Shown: positions 23,360 through 33,598, counted from the stretch's first letter. The stretch is 37,884 nucleotides of DNA from Chthoniobacterales bacterium (GCA_026418675.1 JAOAAX010000008.1:1-37884); one strand, 5' to 3'. Translations and numbers: made by a program. The notes: a model not told the origin generated them from the letters alone.

Positions 23360-26300
23360 GAGGTGGATGTGGCAAGGGGGGATTGGGTAGTGGAGACAGA
23401 TGCGGGAGAGGTAGGGATGGGTTTTAAGATTTTGTGGAGGTCGTCGAGGACGCTGTAGAGGCAAGGGATGAGGAGCAAGGTGATGGTGGTGGCGAAGGCG
23501 AGGCCGAAGACGATGGCTTGTGCCATAGGTGCGAGGAATTGTTCCTGACCGCGGGTTGTGAAAGCGAGACTGAGCAGGCCAGCGATGGTTGTTGCGGTGG
23601 TAAGTAGGATGGGGCGAAAGCGGAGTTTGGCGGTGATGAGGATGGATCGCCAGCGGGTGAGTTTGTTGAGGTGGAGAGGTTGATGACGGGGGTTTGCCTC
23701 GGGGTCTTTGGAAGCGGTATGACGGAGACGGTTGATAAAGTCTACGAAGACAACGGAGTTGTTGACGACGATGCCTGCGAGGGCAATGGTGCCCATGAGG
23801 GACATGAGGCCGAGGGGGTTTCCAGTAATGAGAAGACCTAAGAGGACGCCAATGAGGCCGAAGGGGATGACGGACATGATGACGAGTGGCTGGAGGAAGG
23901 AATTTGTAATGACAGCAAGGAGGGTATAGATGAGGAGAAGAGCTACGACTGCGGAGAATTTCATGGCCTTGAGGCTTCGCTCAGTGTCGCGATTTTCGCC
24001 GGAAAGCTCGGCGCGGCAATCTGGATATTTTGGGAGGATTTCGTTTAACCAGGATTTGATGAGCTTGTTAGCAGCTCTTGGGGTGGTTACTCGTTCGTCT
24101 ACATCTGCGGAGACGGTTATGGCGCGCAAGGTATTTTTGCGTTTGATACGAGGGGAAATGGACTGAGGCTGGATGGTTGCGATTTGGTCGAGAGCAACTG
24201 GCTGCCCTTCGCGATTGAGGATTTGGAGGGAGTAGAAATTCTGCGGATTTTGAAGGAAGGTTTCCGGAGCTTTTACGCGGAGGATGACTTCGTCATTTCC
24301 CCATCGCAAGCGTGTGGCTTCGACTCCGCGAAAGAGTGCTTGAGTGGCGAGGGAAACATCGGTTGTATCGAGCCCAGCACGGATGGCAAGGGATTCATCA
24401 ATTTGGATAGAATACTCTGTTTTCCCTGGAGGGAAGTCGTTGGTTGGGTTGAGGATGCCTGGTGTGCTGGCGAGGCGTTGTTGGAGTTGTTGTGCGATTT
24501 CGAGGAGCTGAGGGAAATCTGGACCGCGGAGTTCGATATTGATGGGTTTGCCGACTGGGGGCCCACCTTCTTTTGGCTTGGCTGTGGCGGAAACGAACTG
24601 AGGGAATTCGGTGAGGATGCGTTGGATGTGGCGGGCGATGGTGGAGGGTTTTCTGGCGGCTGGATTTTCTTCGTCGAGATCAATGGTGATCATGGCGAGG
24701 TTTTCGCCGTATTCGAGGAACTGTTCTGTTGGGTCTAATTTTGCGCCGATGCGAGTGATGATGCCGAGGATTTCTTGGTTGGGGATTTCAGCGGCGATAC
24801 GCTCCTCGAGTTTGCTTACGACGGCTTCTGTTTGGCGTAGTGAGTAGTCGTGGGGGAGCTGCAATTTTACGATGAGGAGGTCGGCAAAATCAGTGCTAAA
24901 GAGTTTGAATGGGACGGCGCCAGTGGCGATGAGTGCGACGAGTGCGAAGAGAGCGGCGATGAAGGCGCCGATGCTCCAGTAGCGCCAACGCAAGCAAAGG
25001 ACGAGTGCGTCAAGGTAAAGGCGGATGATAAATTGGAGGAAGGAATCTACAGCTTGGCGGAGTTCTGCGTAAGTGAGGGAAATTGATTTGCGGAGTTTAC
25101 CGAAGAGGGAGGATGGGGATTGAGCGGCGATTTGTTCGGGGGTGGATCCGGGGCGGACGAAATCGGCGATATGGCTTGGGAGGACGAAGAAGGCTTGGAG
25201 GATGGAGAAGATCAAAGCTGTAATGACGACGAGTGGGACGATGGCAAGGAATTTGCCGATGATACCCTCGCCCCAGATGAGTGGGAGGAAAGCAGCGATG
25301 GTGGTGCTAACGCTACCTATGATTGGCCAGAAGACTTCTTTTGCTCCGTCAATTGCGGCTCTGATGGGGGAGAAACCGCTTTGGATAAGCCGGTAACAGT
25401 TTTCTGCCATGACGATAGCGTCGTCAACGACCATACCTAGAGCCATAATCAAGGCGAAGAGGGAGAGGAGGTTTATAGTGTTCTCTGACAAATAGAGAAC
25501 GATTAAGGCACCTGCAAAAGAGACGGGAATGCCAATTCCAACCAAGAGGGCGATTCGCCAATCCAAGAAGAGGAGAAGGAGGAGGGTTACGAGAATGAGA
25601 GCTTGGAGTCCATTTTGAGTGACGGTGTTGATTCGGGTTTTGATGAACTTGGTGCTTTCGCTGAGGACTTGGGTTTTGACGCCTTCTGGGAATTGAGAGG
25701 CTGCTTTACGGAAGATGGCTTTGCAGTTTTCTGCTGTCTGGATGGCATCGGCGCCTCTTTTTTTGACGATGGTGAAGGTTACGGCTGGACGGAGGTTTGC
25801 GCGGCCCAAGCGGCGTGGCCGCTCGGTTCCATCTATGAAAGTAGCGATGTCGGAGAGGTGGATGGTTCCTGCGCCTGGGATGTGGCGGATGGCGATTTTT
25901 GCGAGGTCATCTGGGGTAGTTGCTTCGCCTTGGATGCGGAGGATGCGGAGGCCATCGGCTGGTTCAATACGGCCTGCGGCGACATTGAGGTTTTTCCTAC
26001 GAATTGGCTCGATGATTTGTGGATAAGTTAATCCGAGTTGTTGGAGAATGCTGGGTTGGATTTCGATCCAGACTTCGCGGCGATCGAGTCCGTCAACGAG
26101 GACATTGGATACTCCTGGTTGGATTTTGAGTTCACTTTCGAGGTTTTTGAGGGTTTGGCGCAAGGAGAGGGGGTTGAGGCCTGGTGGGAAATAGACGGCA
26201 AAGGTGACGAGAGGGAATGGGATGTCGAAGGTTTCGACGATGGGTGGTTCGGCTGTGGAGGAGATTTTGGGCTTAGCTTTATCAACGGCCTGGCGGACTT

Positions 26301-26628
26301 CGTTGAGGACGGGTTCGATATTTTGGACTTCTGAATCAACTTCCAGGTAAACGGTGCAGATGAATTCTTCGCAAATTGCGCGCATGTCCACGATGCCTTT
26401 GACGTTACCGAGTTCTTCTTCGAGCGGGATAGCGATGGAGCGTTCGATTTCTGCTGGGATGCTGGTTTCTGTGTCAATGACGCTGACGGTGATGAAGTTG
26501 GTGCTGACGTCTGGGAAGAGGTCGAGCTTGAGGTGAGTTGTTGCGGCAAGGATTCCTGCTAAAAGGACGACGATCATGGAGAGGTTGGCGGCGACGCGAT
26601 TACGGACACTCCATTCAGCCAGAGACAT
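23350..26628 (-). CDS. RND efflux pump, inner-membrane transporter (AcrB/MdtB type)
   Basis: 1092 residues. Twelve membrane helices in two halves with two large periplasmic loops. N-terminus MSLAEWSVRNRVAANLSMIVVL, with the usual SVRNR entry to helix 1 and helix 4 GMVVDDAIVMAENCYRLI, whose Asp pair is the proton relay. PVSFAGALIVLYLSENTINLLSL and, in the second half, IPFGLIGVLLGLLITGNPLGLMSLMGTIALAGIVVNN are family blocks. It starts 28 bases after the adaptor gene ends. No outer-membrane channel gene is in the window. Substrate cannot be told: the helix 4 DD pair fits the drug/hydrophobe type rather than heavy-metal pumps. Its stop lies 10 bases inside the next gene. Confidence 0.96.
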   Translation of the reverse strand: MSLAEWSVRNRVAANLSMIVVLLAGILAATTHLKLDLFPDVSTNFITVSVIDTETSIPAEIERSIAIPLEEELGNVKGIVDMRAICEEFICTVYLEVDSEVQNIEPVLNEVRQAVDKAKPKISSTAEPPIVETFDIPFPLVTFAVYFPPGLNPLSLRQTLKNLESELKIQPGVSNVLVDGLDRREVWIEIQPSILQQLGLTYPQIIEPIRRKNLNVAAGRIEPADGLRILRIQGEATTPDDLAKIAIRHIPGAGTIHLSDIATFIDGTERPRRLGRANLRPAVTFTIVKKRGADAIQTAENCKAIFRKAASQFPEGVKTQVLSESTKFIKTRINTVTQNGLQALILVTLLLLLFLDWRIALLVGIGIPVSFAGALIVLYLSENTINLLSLFALIMALGMVVDDAIVMAENCYRLIQSGFSPIRAAIDGAKEVFWPIIGSVSTTIAAFLPLIWGEGIIGKFLAIVPLVVITALIFSILQAFFVLPSHIADFVRPGSTPEQIAAQSPSSLFGKLRKSISLTYAELRQAVDSFLQFIIRLYLDALVLCLRWRYWSIGAFIAALFALVALIATGAVPFKLFSTDFADLLIVKLQLPHDYSLRQTEAVVSKLEERIAAEIPNQEILGIITRIGAKLDPTEQFLEYGENLAMITIDLDEENPAARKPSTIARHIQRILTEFPQFVSATAKPKEGGPPVGKPINIELRGPDFPQLLEIAQQLQQRLASTPGILNPTNDFPPGKTEYSIQIDESLAIRAGLDTTDVSLATQALFRGVEATRLRWGNDEVILRVKAPETFLQNPQNFYSLQILNREGQPVALDQIATIQPQSISPRIKRKNTLRAITVSADVDERVTTPRAANKLIKSWLNEILPKYPDCRAELSGENRDTERSLKAMKFSAVVALLLIYTLLAVITNSFLQPLVIMSVIPFGLIGVLLGLLITGNPLGLMSLMGTIALAGIVVNNSVVFVDFINRLRHTASKDPEANPRHQPLHLNKLTRWRSILITAKLRFRPILLTTATTIAGLLSLAFTTRGQEQFLAPMAQAIVFGLAFATTITLLLIPCLYSVLDDLHKILKPIPTSPASVSTTQSPLATSTSCP

Positions 26629-26656
26629 TGGACAGATAGCTCCTTTCTTGCTTTTG

Positions 26657-27700
26657 TTAGGGGAGTAAGATGGTTTCTCCTTCCTCTAAACCTGCAAGGA
26701 TTGGATAGAGGCCAGAGACTTCCTTGCCTATGATGACTTCGGTTTTTTCCGAGGAGGATGGATTGGAAGGGGACAACCTGAGGACGTAAGCTTTTCCGTT
26801 TTCGAAACGAAGGGCGTTGGTTGGAAGGAAGATGGTGTTTTCGTAGAGCTGGGCGTCGAAGCTGACAGTTGCTGGGATGCCAGCGGGAAGGTTGTCTGTG
26901 TTTGGGAGGTCGCCTTCGACACGGAAGAGGCGAGTGCGTTGGTCAGCGGATGGGGAGATGCGGGAGACGTGAAATTGGAATTTTTTGTCTGGATTTGAAT
27001 TTAACCAGAGGGTGATTAGTTTTCCGATATGGAGGGAGGAAATTTCGTTTTCAGGGACGAAGAAGATTGCGCGGAGTTTGGAGAGGTCGAGGAGGCGAAA
27101 GACGGGCTGATTGGGTGCGATGGCATTGCCTGGGTTGGTGTAGCGGGCCTGGATTTTTCCTGCGAAGGGGGCGCGAATGGTGTGGCGGTTGAGGATTTCT
27201 TCGGCTTCTTGGAGTGCTGCTTCTTCGATTTTGGTGGTGGAGGCTTGAGCTTCGTATTGAGATTGGGAGATGGCGCGGCTTTCGAGGAGGCGACGGTATT
27301 CGGCGAGGAGGCGGTTGGCTTCGTCGCGGCGGGCGCGGGCTCGCTGGGCGGCGATGGAGGCGAGAGTGCTTTCGATTTGAGCGAGCGGTTGACCGGCTTC
27401 GACGGATGCACCGACGTCGACGTTGACGGTGAGAATTTTTCCTGCGACTTCTGCTGGGATGTCGGCGGTGGTGTAGGGTTCGAGTTCTGCCGGGTAAGAG
27501 AGTGAGCGGGTGAGGGAGGATCGGCGTGCGGTGATTTGGGCAGGGGGAGGCGGGACGAGTTGGGCGCGTTCGAGTTCGGCGCGGCGGCGTTCGCGGGCGG
27601 ATTGAGCGATGCGCTGGGTTGCGAGGAAAGCGAAAGCAACGAGGAGGAGGAGGGTGGAGAAGCCGAGGATGATTCTGCGAGTGCGTTTTGGGAGGGTCAT
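26657..27700 (-). CDS. RND efflux periplasmic adaptor (HlyD/AcrA family)
   Basis: 347 residues from the ATG at 27700, which shares its ATGA with the gcvP stop; the longer frame would overlap gcvP by about 80 bases. A signal anchor ([24 protein letters not shown]) is followed by the lipoyl half-motif ([22 protein letters not shown]), an alpha hairpin ([21 protein letters not shown] to [13 protein letters not shown]), the second lipoyl half ([20 protein letters not shown]) and the beta-barrel ([20 protein letters not shown]). No N-terminal lipobox Cys, so it is probably held by the uncleaved anchor. Pairs with the RND pump 28 bases downstream. Confidence 0.94.
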   Translation of the reverse strand: MTLPKRTRRIILGFSTLLLLVAFAFLATQRIAQSARERRRAELERAQLVPPPPAQITARRSSLTRSLSYPAELEPYTTADIPAEVAGKILTVNVDVGASVEAGQPLAQIESTLASIAAQRARARRDEANRLLAEYRRLLESRAISQSQYEAQASTTKIEEAALQEAEEILNRHTIRAPFAGKIQARYTNPGNAIAPNQPVFRLLDLSKLRAIFFVPENEISSLHIGKLITLWLNSNPDKKFQFHVSRISPSADQRTRLFRVEGDLPNTDNLPAGIPATVSFDAQLYENTIFLPTNALRFENGKAYVLRLSPSNPSSSEKTEVIIGKEVSGLYPILAGLEEGETILLP

Positions 27701-30615
27701 TCTGTGAGTTGAGTTTGAGGGATGGGGAGAGAGAGGGAATCGAAGTTGAGAAGGGATTCGGATGGGAGGCAAGTGCAAAAGACATGTTTATCGCCAAAGA
27801 CGTTGTCTACGCGGCTGGCATGGGGCCAGAATTTGTGTTCGCGGAGCCAAGGGGCCGGGTAAGCGGCGGTTTCGCGTGAGTAAGGGTGTGGCCAGTTGGA
27901 GGAGGTGACGCGGTGTGCAGGGTGTGGGGCATTTTTAAGTGGGTTATCGGTGCGGCTCCATTCGCCGGATTCGATTTTTTTCAATTCTTCATGGATGAGG
28001 AGCATGGCTTGGCAGAAGCGATCAATTTCTTTGAGGGATTCGCTTTCTGTTGGTTCGATCATGAGTGTTCCTGGGACTGGCCAGCTCATGGTTGGGGCAT
28101 GGAAGCCGTAGTCCATGAGTCTTTTAGCGATGTCTTCTACTTCGATACCTGCGCGGGTTTTCCATTCGCGGAGGTCGAGGATGCATTCATGAGCGACGAG
28201 TCCGTTTTTTCCGCGGTAGAGGATTTTGTAAGGGGGAGATAAGCGGGCTGCGATGTAATTGGCATGGAGGATGGAATGGGCACTTGCTGCGGCGAGGCCG
28301 TCAGGCCCCATCATGGCAATATACATCCAAGGGATGACGAAGATGCTTGCGCTTCCCCAAGGGGCAGCGGAGATGGTGCCAGCGGACTGTTGGCCACCGG
28401 TTGGGATGACTGGATGGGTTGGAAGGAAGGGGACGAGATGTTTTGCGACGCAGATGGGACCAGCGCCTGGGCCGCCGCCGCCGTGGGGGATGCAGAAGGT
28501 TTTGTGGAGGTTGAGGTGGCAGACATCGGCACCGAAGTCGCCAGGGCGGACGAGGCCGACGAGGGCATTCATGTTAGCGCCATCGAGATAGACTTGTGCG
28601 CCAGCTTCGTGGATGAGGTTGCAGACATCTGCAATGTTTTCCTCGAAGACGCCGTGAGTGGATGGGTAGGTGATCATGATGGCGCCGAGTTCGTTTCGAT
28701 GGGTTGAGATTTTTTGCTTTAGGTCTTCGAGGGAGATGTTGCCATCTGGGTCGCATTTTACTGGGACGACGCGGTAACCGGCCATGGCGGCGCTGGCTGG
28801 GTTGGTGCCGTGGGCGGAAGTTGGGATGAGGCAGATGTTGCGCTGGGGCTGGCCATTTGAGCGGTGCCAAGCACGGATGATGAGGAGGCCTGCGTATTCG
28901 CCCTGCGAGCCTGCGTTTGGTTGGAGTGAGCAGGCTGCAAGGCCTGTGATTTCGGTGAGCCAGGATTCGAGTTGAGCGAAGAGCTGGTGGTAGCCGCGGG
29001 CTTGGTGGGTTGGGGCGAAGGGGTGGATGCGCGCGACTTTTTCCCAGGTGAGTGGGAGCATTTCTGCTGTGGCATTGAGTTTCATAGTGCAGGATCCGAG
29101 AGGGATCATGGAGGTGGTGAGGGAGAGGTCGCGTGATTCGAGGCGGCGGAGGTAGCGGAGCATTTCGGTTTCGGTGTGGTAGGAATTGAAGACAGGGTGA
29201 TCGAGGAATGTGGACTCCCGGAGGAGAGAAGCGGGGACTTCGTCTGCCGGGTCGAGTTCGAGGGACTCGGGGTCGAAGTCAACGGGCTGTCCGAAGTTAA
29301 AGACTTGAAGGAGAGGGAGGAGGGAGGAGGTGGTTTCGTCGAGGCTAATGGTGACTTCGGAAGGGGAGAAGATGCGGAGGTTGATGCGGAAGTTTTCTGC
29401 GATGAGTTGGAGATTTTGTGCTGGGGTGTGGCCGAGGTGGACGTGGAGGGTGTCGAAGAATGGGCCTTTTGCGACGTTCCAACCGAGTTTGCGGAGTGCG
29501 GAGGCGAGGGTGCGGGTTTTGAGGTGGATGCGGTTGGCGATGGCTTTGATGCCTTGAGGGCCGTGATAGACGGCGTAGGAGGAGGCCATTACGGCGAGGA
29601 GGACTTGAGCTGTGCAGATGTTGCTTGTGGCTTTTTCGCGGCGGATGTGCTGTTCGCGGGTTTGGAGGGTGAGGCGGAGTGCTGGACGGTTGTCTGCATC
29701 GCGACTGATGCCGATGAGGCGGCCTGGGATACGGCGTTTGTTTTCGTCGCGAGTGGCGAGGAAGGCGGCGTGTGGGCCGCCGTAGCCGAGGGGGACGCCG
29801 AAACGTTGGGCGGAGCCGACGGCGATGTCGGCTCCCCATTCCCCTGGAGGTCGGAAGATAGCGAGTGCGAGAGGGTCGCAGCAGAAGACAGTTGGGATAC
29901 CTTCTTTGCGAGCAATGGAGAGGATGGTGGAGGGGTCGTAGATTTTGCCGAGGGTGTTTGGGTATTGGAGGAGGAGGCCGAAAGTTTCCGGAGGGAAAGA
30001 GAAGTCGGGGTTTTGAGAGGCGAGGATGGGGTCGAATTGGACAATTTTCCAGCGGTGTGGCTCTGCGCGTGTTTGGAGCAAGGCGAGGGTTTGTGGGTGA
30101 GCGAGGCGGTCGGCGAAGAAAAGGGAGCCTGGGCGTGCGGAGTTGCACATAGCCATGGCTTCTGCAGCTGCGGTGGCTTCGTCGAGGAGGGAGGCATTGG
30201 CGATTTCGAGGCGTGTGATGTCTGCGATGAGGGTTTGGAAGTTGAGGAGGGCTTCCATGCGGCCCTGGGAGATTTCGGATTGGTATGGGGTGTAGGCGGT
30301 ATACCAACCGGGGTTTTCGAGGACGTTTCTGCGGATGACGGGAGGGGTGATGCAATCGTAGTAACCCATGCCGATGTAGGAGGTGAAAATTTGGTTTTGG
30401 TCGAGGATTTGGCGGAGGTTTTCGAGGGCTTCTTCTTCGGAGCGGGCTGGAGGCAGGTTGAGTTGGTGATTGAGGCGGAGCGAGGGAGGAATGACTTTTT
30501 CGAGGAGTTCCTCGATGGAGGAGAAGCCGATGGTGGAGAGCATGTGGAGGACATCGGCTGGGCTGGTTCCGATGTGGCGTCGGGAGAATCGGCCTATGGA
30601 GTGGATGCTATTCAC
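27697..30615 (-). CDS. gcvP: Glycine dehydrogenase (decarboxylating), P protein
   Basis: 972 residues, single-chain form. PLP enzyme that decarboxylates glycine and passes the aminomethyl group to lipoyl-GcvH. N-terminus [21 protein letters not shown] and [20 protein letters not shown] are the family's first blocks. The PLP lysine is K705 in [20 protein letters not shown]. The Gly-rich loop and [21 protein letters not shown] follow. The start is GTG. It is 51 bases after gcvH, and its stop overlaps the RND adaptor start (ATGA), which is unusual for this pathway. A long rightward open frame on the other strand at 29176-30633 is a compositional shadow. Confidence 0.97.
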   Translation of the reverse strand: MNSIHSIGRFSRRHIGTSPADVLHMLSTIGFSSIEELLEKVIPPSLRLNHQLNLPPARSEEEALENLRQILDQNQIFTSYIGMGYYDCITPPVIRRNVLENPGWYTAYTPYQSEISQGRMEALLNFQTLIADITRLEIANASLLDEATAAAEAMAMCNSARPGSLFFADRLAHPQTLALLQTRAEPHRWKIVQFDPILASQNPDFSFPPETFGLLLQYPNTLGKIYDPSTILSIARKEGIPTVFCCDPLALAIFRPPGEWGADIAVGSAQRFGVPLGYGGPHAAFLATRDENKRRIPGRLIGISRDADNRPALRLTLQTREQHIRREKATSNICTAQVLLAVMASSYAVYHGPQGIKAIANRIHLKTRTLASALRKLGWNVAKGPFFDTLHVHLGHTPAQNLQLIAENFRINLRIFSPSEVTISLDETTSSLLPLLQVFNFGQPVDFDPESLELDPADEVPASLLRESTFLDHPVFNSYHTETEMLRYLRRLESRDLSLTTSMIPLGSCTMKLNATAEMLPLTWEKVARIHPFAPTHQARGYHQLFAQLESWLTEITGLAACSLQPNAGSQGEYAGLLIIRAWHRSNGQPQRNICLIPTSAHGTNPASAAMAGYRVVPVKCDPDGNISLEDLKQKISTHRNELGAIMITYPSTHGVFEENIADVCNLIHEAGAQVYLDGANMNALVGLVRPGDFGADVCHLNLHKTFCIPHGGGGPGAGPICVAKHLVPFLPTHPVIPTGGQQSAGTISAAPWGSASIFVIPWMYIAMMGPDGLAAASAHSILHANYIAARLSPPYKILYRGKNGLVAHECILDLREWKTRAGIEVEDIAKRLMDYGFHAPTMSWPVPGTLMIEPTESESLKEIDRFCQAMLLIHEELKKIESGEWSRTDNPLKNAPHPAHRVTSSNWPHPYSRETAAYPAPWLREHKFWPHASRVDNVFGDKHVFCTCLPSESLLNFDSLSLPIPQTQLTE

Positions 30616-30666
30616 GGTTATTTGGAGAGGTAGTTTTAGGTTGGAGTGAATTCGAGCGAGGAGGTG

Positions 30667-31047
30667 TTAGTTTTTTAAGAGATCGAGGTAGTTTTGTGGT
30701 TTGAGGAGGGAGTTAATTTCTTCGGGATTGGTGAGGAGGATTTTGAAGAGCCAACCTTCGCCATAAGGGTCGGAGTTGATAAGAGCTGGGTTTGTTTGGA
30801 GACTGGAGTTGGATTCGAGGATTTGGCCGGAGAGAGGGGCATAGATGTCGCTTGCTGCTTTGACAGATTCGACGACGGCGACAGATTGGCCTTTGAGGAT
30901 TTTTTTGCCGGGTGGGGGAAGTTCGGCGAAAACGAGCTCGGAGAGTTGATTTTGGGCGTGGTCGGTGATGCCGATAGTTGCGATGTTGTCTTCGATTCGG
31001 ACCCATTCGTGGGTTTCGGTATAGAGGAGCTCTTGAGGTATGTTCAT
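30667..31047 (-). CDS. gcvH: Glycine cleavage system H protein
   Basis: 126 residues, normal length. Lipoyl-carrying shuttle between P, T and L proteins. The lipoylated lysine is K63 in VAVVESVKAASDIYAPLSG. The N-terminus LLYTETHEWVRIEDNIATIG and the NEDPYGEGWLFKI-like SDPYGEGWLFKILLT are family marks. Lies between gcvT (93-base gap) and gcvP (51-base gap) in the order T-H-P. No lipoyl ligase or L protein gene is in the window. The leader has no Shine-Dalgarno sequence. Confidence 0.97.
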   Translation of the reverse strand: MNIPQELLYTETHEWVRIEDNIATIGITDHAQNQLSELVFAELPPPGKKILKGQSVAVVESVKAASDIYAPLSGQILESNSSLQTNPALINSDPYGEGWLFKILLTNPEEINSLLKPQNYLDLLKN

Positions 31048-31140
31048 GTTGGAAAGGTTGGTTTGGGGTTAAATGGAGAATAGGGATGAAGTTTTGTGAT
31101 GAGGGAATCGTTGGGATGGGTTGAGCATAAATGGAGAGAG

Positions 31141-32241
31141 TTAACTAATTTTTTTGTAAAAGGGTTTTTTTACAACCTGAGCTGAGTAGAGCTTGTCACG
31201 GATTTGGACGAGCAGTTGGGTGTTTGGAGATGCGTATTGGATGGGGAGAGTTGCGAGGGCGATTCCGCGGTTGAGGGATGGGGAGATGGTGCCGCTGGTG
31301 ACGCCACTGATGACTTTTTGTTCGACGAGGATTTTTGATGCGTGGCGAGGTGGAGGAGAGTTTGGCTCGAGGAGGAGGGGAGAGAGGAGGCGAGAGATGC
31401 CATTTTGTTTTTGGATGAGGAGAGAGTTTTTTCCGATGAAACCGGGTTTTTGGAATTTGACGAATTGGGGGAGGTTGGCTTCGAGTGGGGTGATGTCTGG
31501 GGAGAGGTCTGTGCCATTGAGTGGGAATGCCATTTCGAGGCGTAGGGTGTCGCGTGCGCCGAGGCCGCAAGGCTGAGCACCGAGAGAGAGGAGGTAGTTA
31601 AAGAGTTGCTCTGCGAGGGAAGGAGTTGACTCCGAGGAGAAGATTTCAAAGCCGATTTCGCCTGTGTAGCCGGTTGTAGCGAGGATGAGGGAGCCGAAAG
31701 CTGTTTTGGATCGGAGGACAGAATTTCGAGGAGGCATGGGAGATTGGGTGAGCTTTTCCCAGATTGAGGGGGAGGCTGGGCCTTGAACGGCAAGTGCGAG
31801 GGAACGGTTGGAAGCGTCTTCAAAATGGACTCCGCTATCAGGAATTCTGTCTAGCATCCATTCTTTGTCTGAAGAAGTTGTGGAGGCGTTGACGACGAGG
31901 AGGAAGGAGGCTGCGTCGAGGCAATAGACGATGATGTCATCGAGTATTCCGCCGGATTCATTGAGGAGGAAAGTGTAGAGGGCGCGACCTGGTGGTAGTG
32001 ACTGGATGTCGTTTGTGAGGAGCGTATCGAGCCAAGATCGTGCAAGAGAGCCTGAGATGAAAAATTGGCCCATGTGAGAGATGTCGAAGAGGCCGACGTT
32101 GTTGCGGACGGCATGGTGCTCGGAGAGGATGCTTTTGAAGAAGACTGGGAGTTGCCAACCGGCGAATTGGACGAAGCGTGCGCCGAGGGATTGGTGGAGG
32201 TTTTTGAGAGGAGATTGGAGAGGAGAGACTGAATCGGACAT
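31141..32241 (-). CDS. gcvT: Glycine cleavage system T protein (aminomethyltransferase)
   Basis: 366 residues, normal length. Moves the methylene from lipoyl-bound aminomethyl to tetrahydrofolate. Family marks: QSLGARFVQFAGWQLPVFF, HHAVRNNVGLFDISHMGQF-like AVRNNVGLFDISHMGQFF, GALYTFLLNESGGILDDIIV-like ALYTFLLNESGGILDDIIV, ATTGYTGEIGFEIF and GARDTLRLEMAFPLNGTDLS. First gcv gene, 52 bases after argD. That gap is too short for a glycine riboswitch, so any such control would have to lie upstream of argD or be absent. The start ATG is preceded by an A/T/C-rich leader. Confidence 0.97.
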   Translation of the reverse strand: MSDSVSPLQSPLKNLHQSLGARFVQFAGWQLPVFFKSILSEHHAVRNNVGLFDISHMGQFFISGSLARSWLDTLLTNDIQSLPPGRALYTFLLNESGGILDDIIVYCLDAASFLLVVNASTTSSDKEWMLDRIPDSGVHFEDASNRSLALAVQGPASPSIWEKLTQSPMPPRNSVLRSKTAFGSLILATTGYTGEIGFEIFSSESTPSLAEQLFNYLLSLGAQPCGLGARDTLRLEMAFPLNGTDLSPDITPLEANLPQFVKFQKPGFIGKNSLLIQKQNGISRLLSPLLLEPNSPPPRHASKILVEQKVISGVTSGTISPSLNRGIALATLPIQYASPNTQLLVQIRDKLYSAQVVKKPFYKKIS

Positions 32242-32293
32242 TTATGAAGAAGATAGCAAGTTAGTTACGAATGGTTGGGCTTTAGGGTTTAGT

Positions 32294-33598
32294 TTAAGGA
32301 GGATTTGGAGTAAGTTGGGGCTGAGAGTTTTTTTGGGGGGGTGGAGTGGAAGGGTTGGTGGAGGAATAGGCGGAAAGGATTTTGCCGCAAATCTGGACCG
32401 CTTTTTGAATTTGCTGGGAAGTGACTGTAAGAGGGGGGAGAAAACGGACGACTTTATCGCCTGCCGGAACAAGGAGAAGACCATGTGAGATGGCTTTGAG
32501 GACGAAATTAGCGGCCGGCGATGTGGCATTTTCTGCTGGGAAATTTGGGGAGAGCTCGATGCCGAGCATGAGGCCGATGCCGCGGATGTCTGCGATGAGA
32601 GGGGATGAGAGGTTTGCGAGGGAATTTTTGAGTTCGGAACTGCGGAGTGCTACATTTTGGAGTAAGTTATCTTTTTCTATAGTATCAAGGACAGCAAGTG
32701 CAGCGGCACAGCAGACGGGGTTGCCGCCGTAAGTTGTGGCATGGGAACCGGGGTTGAGGAGGTTGTGGAGAGGGAAGCCACTGGCGATGGATTCGTTGCG
32801 GACCCAGAAAGCGCCAAGAGGGAAGCCGTTGGCGATGCCTTTTGCCCAACTGATGGCGTCTGGCTTGGCATCTGGTGCGATGGACTGCCATGCGCACCAA
32901 TGGCCTGTTCTGCCGAGGCCGCACTGGATTTCGTCATAGAGGAGTAATAGGTCGTGTTTGTCGCAGAGCTGTCGGAGGAAGAGGAGGAATTCGGGCTGAG
33001 CGGGGTGGATGCCGCCTTCGCCCTGAATTGGCTCGATGAGGATAGCTGCGACAGTTGGGTCAGCGGCGGCGTAGGTGATGGCGCGTTGGTCGCCGAAGGG
33101 GAGATGGAGGAAGCCATCGAGGAGAGGGGCGAAGCCAGTTTTGACTTTGTCCTGGCCGGTGGCGGAGATTGTGGCGAAGGTGCGGCCATGGAAACTGGAT
33201 GTGAAGGTAATGATTTTGAAGCGGCGTCCTGTGGCATTGCCGAATCGGCGGACGAGTTTGATGAGGCCTTCGTTAGCTTCTGCACCGCTGTTGCAGAAGA
33301 AGCAACGGCCGGATTGAGAGGTGATTTGGTTGAGGCGGGAGGCGAGGAGGGCTTGAGGTTCTGAATAGAAGAGGTTGGAACAGTGGACGAGGCGGTTGGC
33401 CTGGGAGGTTACCGCTGCTGAGACGGCTGGATGACAATGACCGAGGGAGCAGACTGCGATGCCAGAGGAGAAGTCGAGGTATTCGTTGCCATCGGTATCC
33501 CAGACGGAGGCTCCGGAGCCGCGGGAGATTTCAAGCGGGAAGCGGGAGTAAGTTGGGAGGATGAATTGGTCGTAAAGGGGTTGGCTTGGTGTGGACAT
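32294..33598 (-). CDS. argD: Acetylornithine aminotransferase family (class III, ArgD-like)
   Basis: 434 residues from the ATG at 33598. Earlier in-frame ATGs would run into the divergent gene and encode low-complexity sequence. PLP transaminase, probably N-acetylornithine/glutamate-semialdehyde in arginine synthesis. SGIAVCSLGHCHPAV and FFCNSGAEANEGLIKLVRRF are the cofactor-binding blocks, LIEPIQGEGGI and LLYDEIQCGLGRTG follow, and the PLP lysine is K253 in ISWAKGIANGFPLGA. The C-terminus has a low-complexity Pro/Gln/Ser tail of about 25 residues over G7 and T7 runs (coded as CCC and AAA), which may be ragged. Ornithine or GABA transaminases are alternatives. Divergent from surA. Confidence 0.9.
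   Translation of the reverse strand: MSTPSQPLYDQFILPTYSRFPLEISRGSGASVWDTDGNEYLDFSSGIAVCSLGHCHPAVSAAVTSQANRLVHCSNLFYSEPQALLASRLNQITSQSGRCFFCNSGAEANEGLIKLVRRFGNATGRRFKIITFTSSFHGRTFATISATGQDKVKTGFAPLLDGFLHLPFGDQRAITYAAADPTVAAILIEPIQGEGGIHPAQPEFLLFLRQLCDKHDLLLLYDEIQCGLGRTGHWCAWQSIAPDAKPDAISWAKGIANGFPLGAFWVRNESIASGFPLHNLLNPGSHATTYGGNPVCCAAALAVLDTIEKDNLLQNVALRSSELKNSLANLSSPLIADIRGIGLMLGIELSPNFPAENATSPAANFVLKAISHGLLLVPAGDKVVRFLPPLTVTSQQIQKAVQICGKILSAYSSTNPSTPPPQKNSQPQLTPNPP

Noticed and set aside
22934-23464. Two further minus-strand frames (22934-23464 and 23040-23375) over the C39-like gene
   Set aside because: They represent the other reading frames around the A11 run. Only the frame with the Cys/His/Asp motifs and TM segment is credible. 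The start of the first is used only for the frameshift model.
29176-30633. Rightward 485-residue open frame opposite gcvP
   Set aside because: gcvP is a full-length, motif-complete gene on the other strand. The translated product is Gly/Glu/Val/Asp-rich without domains, as expected from antisense of an A/C-rich coding strand.
32242-32293. Glycine riboswitch before gcvT
   Set aside because: Only 52 bases separate argD and gcvT, too short for a glycine aptamer, and no conserved pattern was seen.
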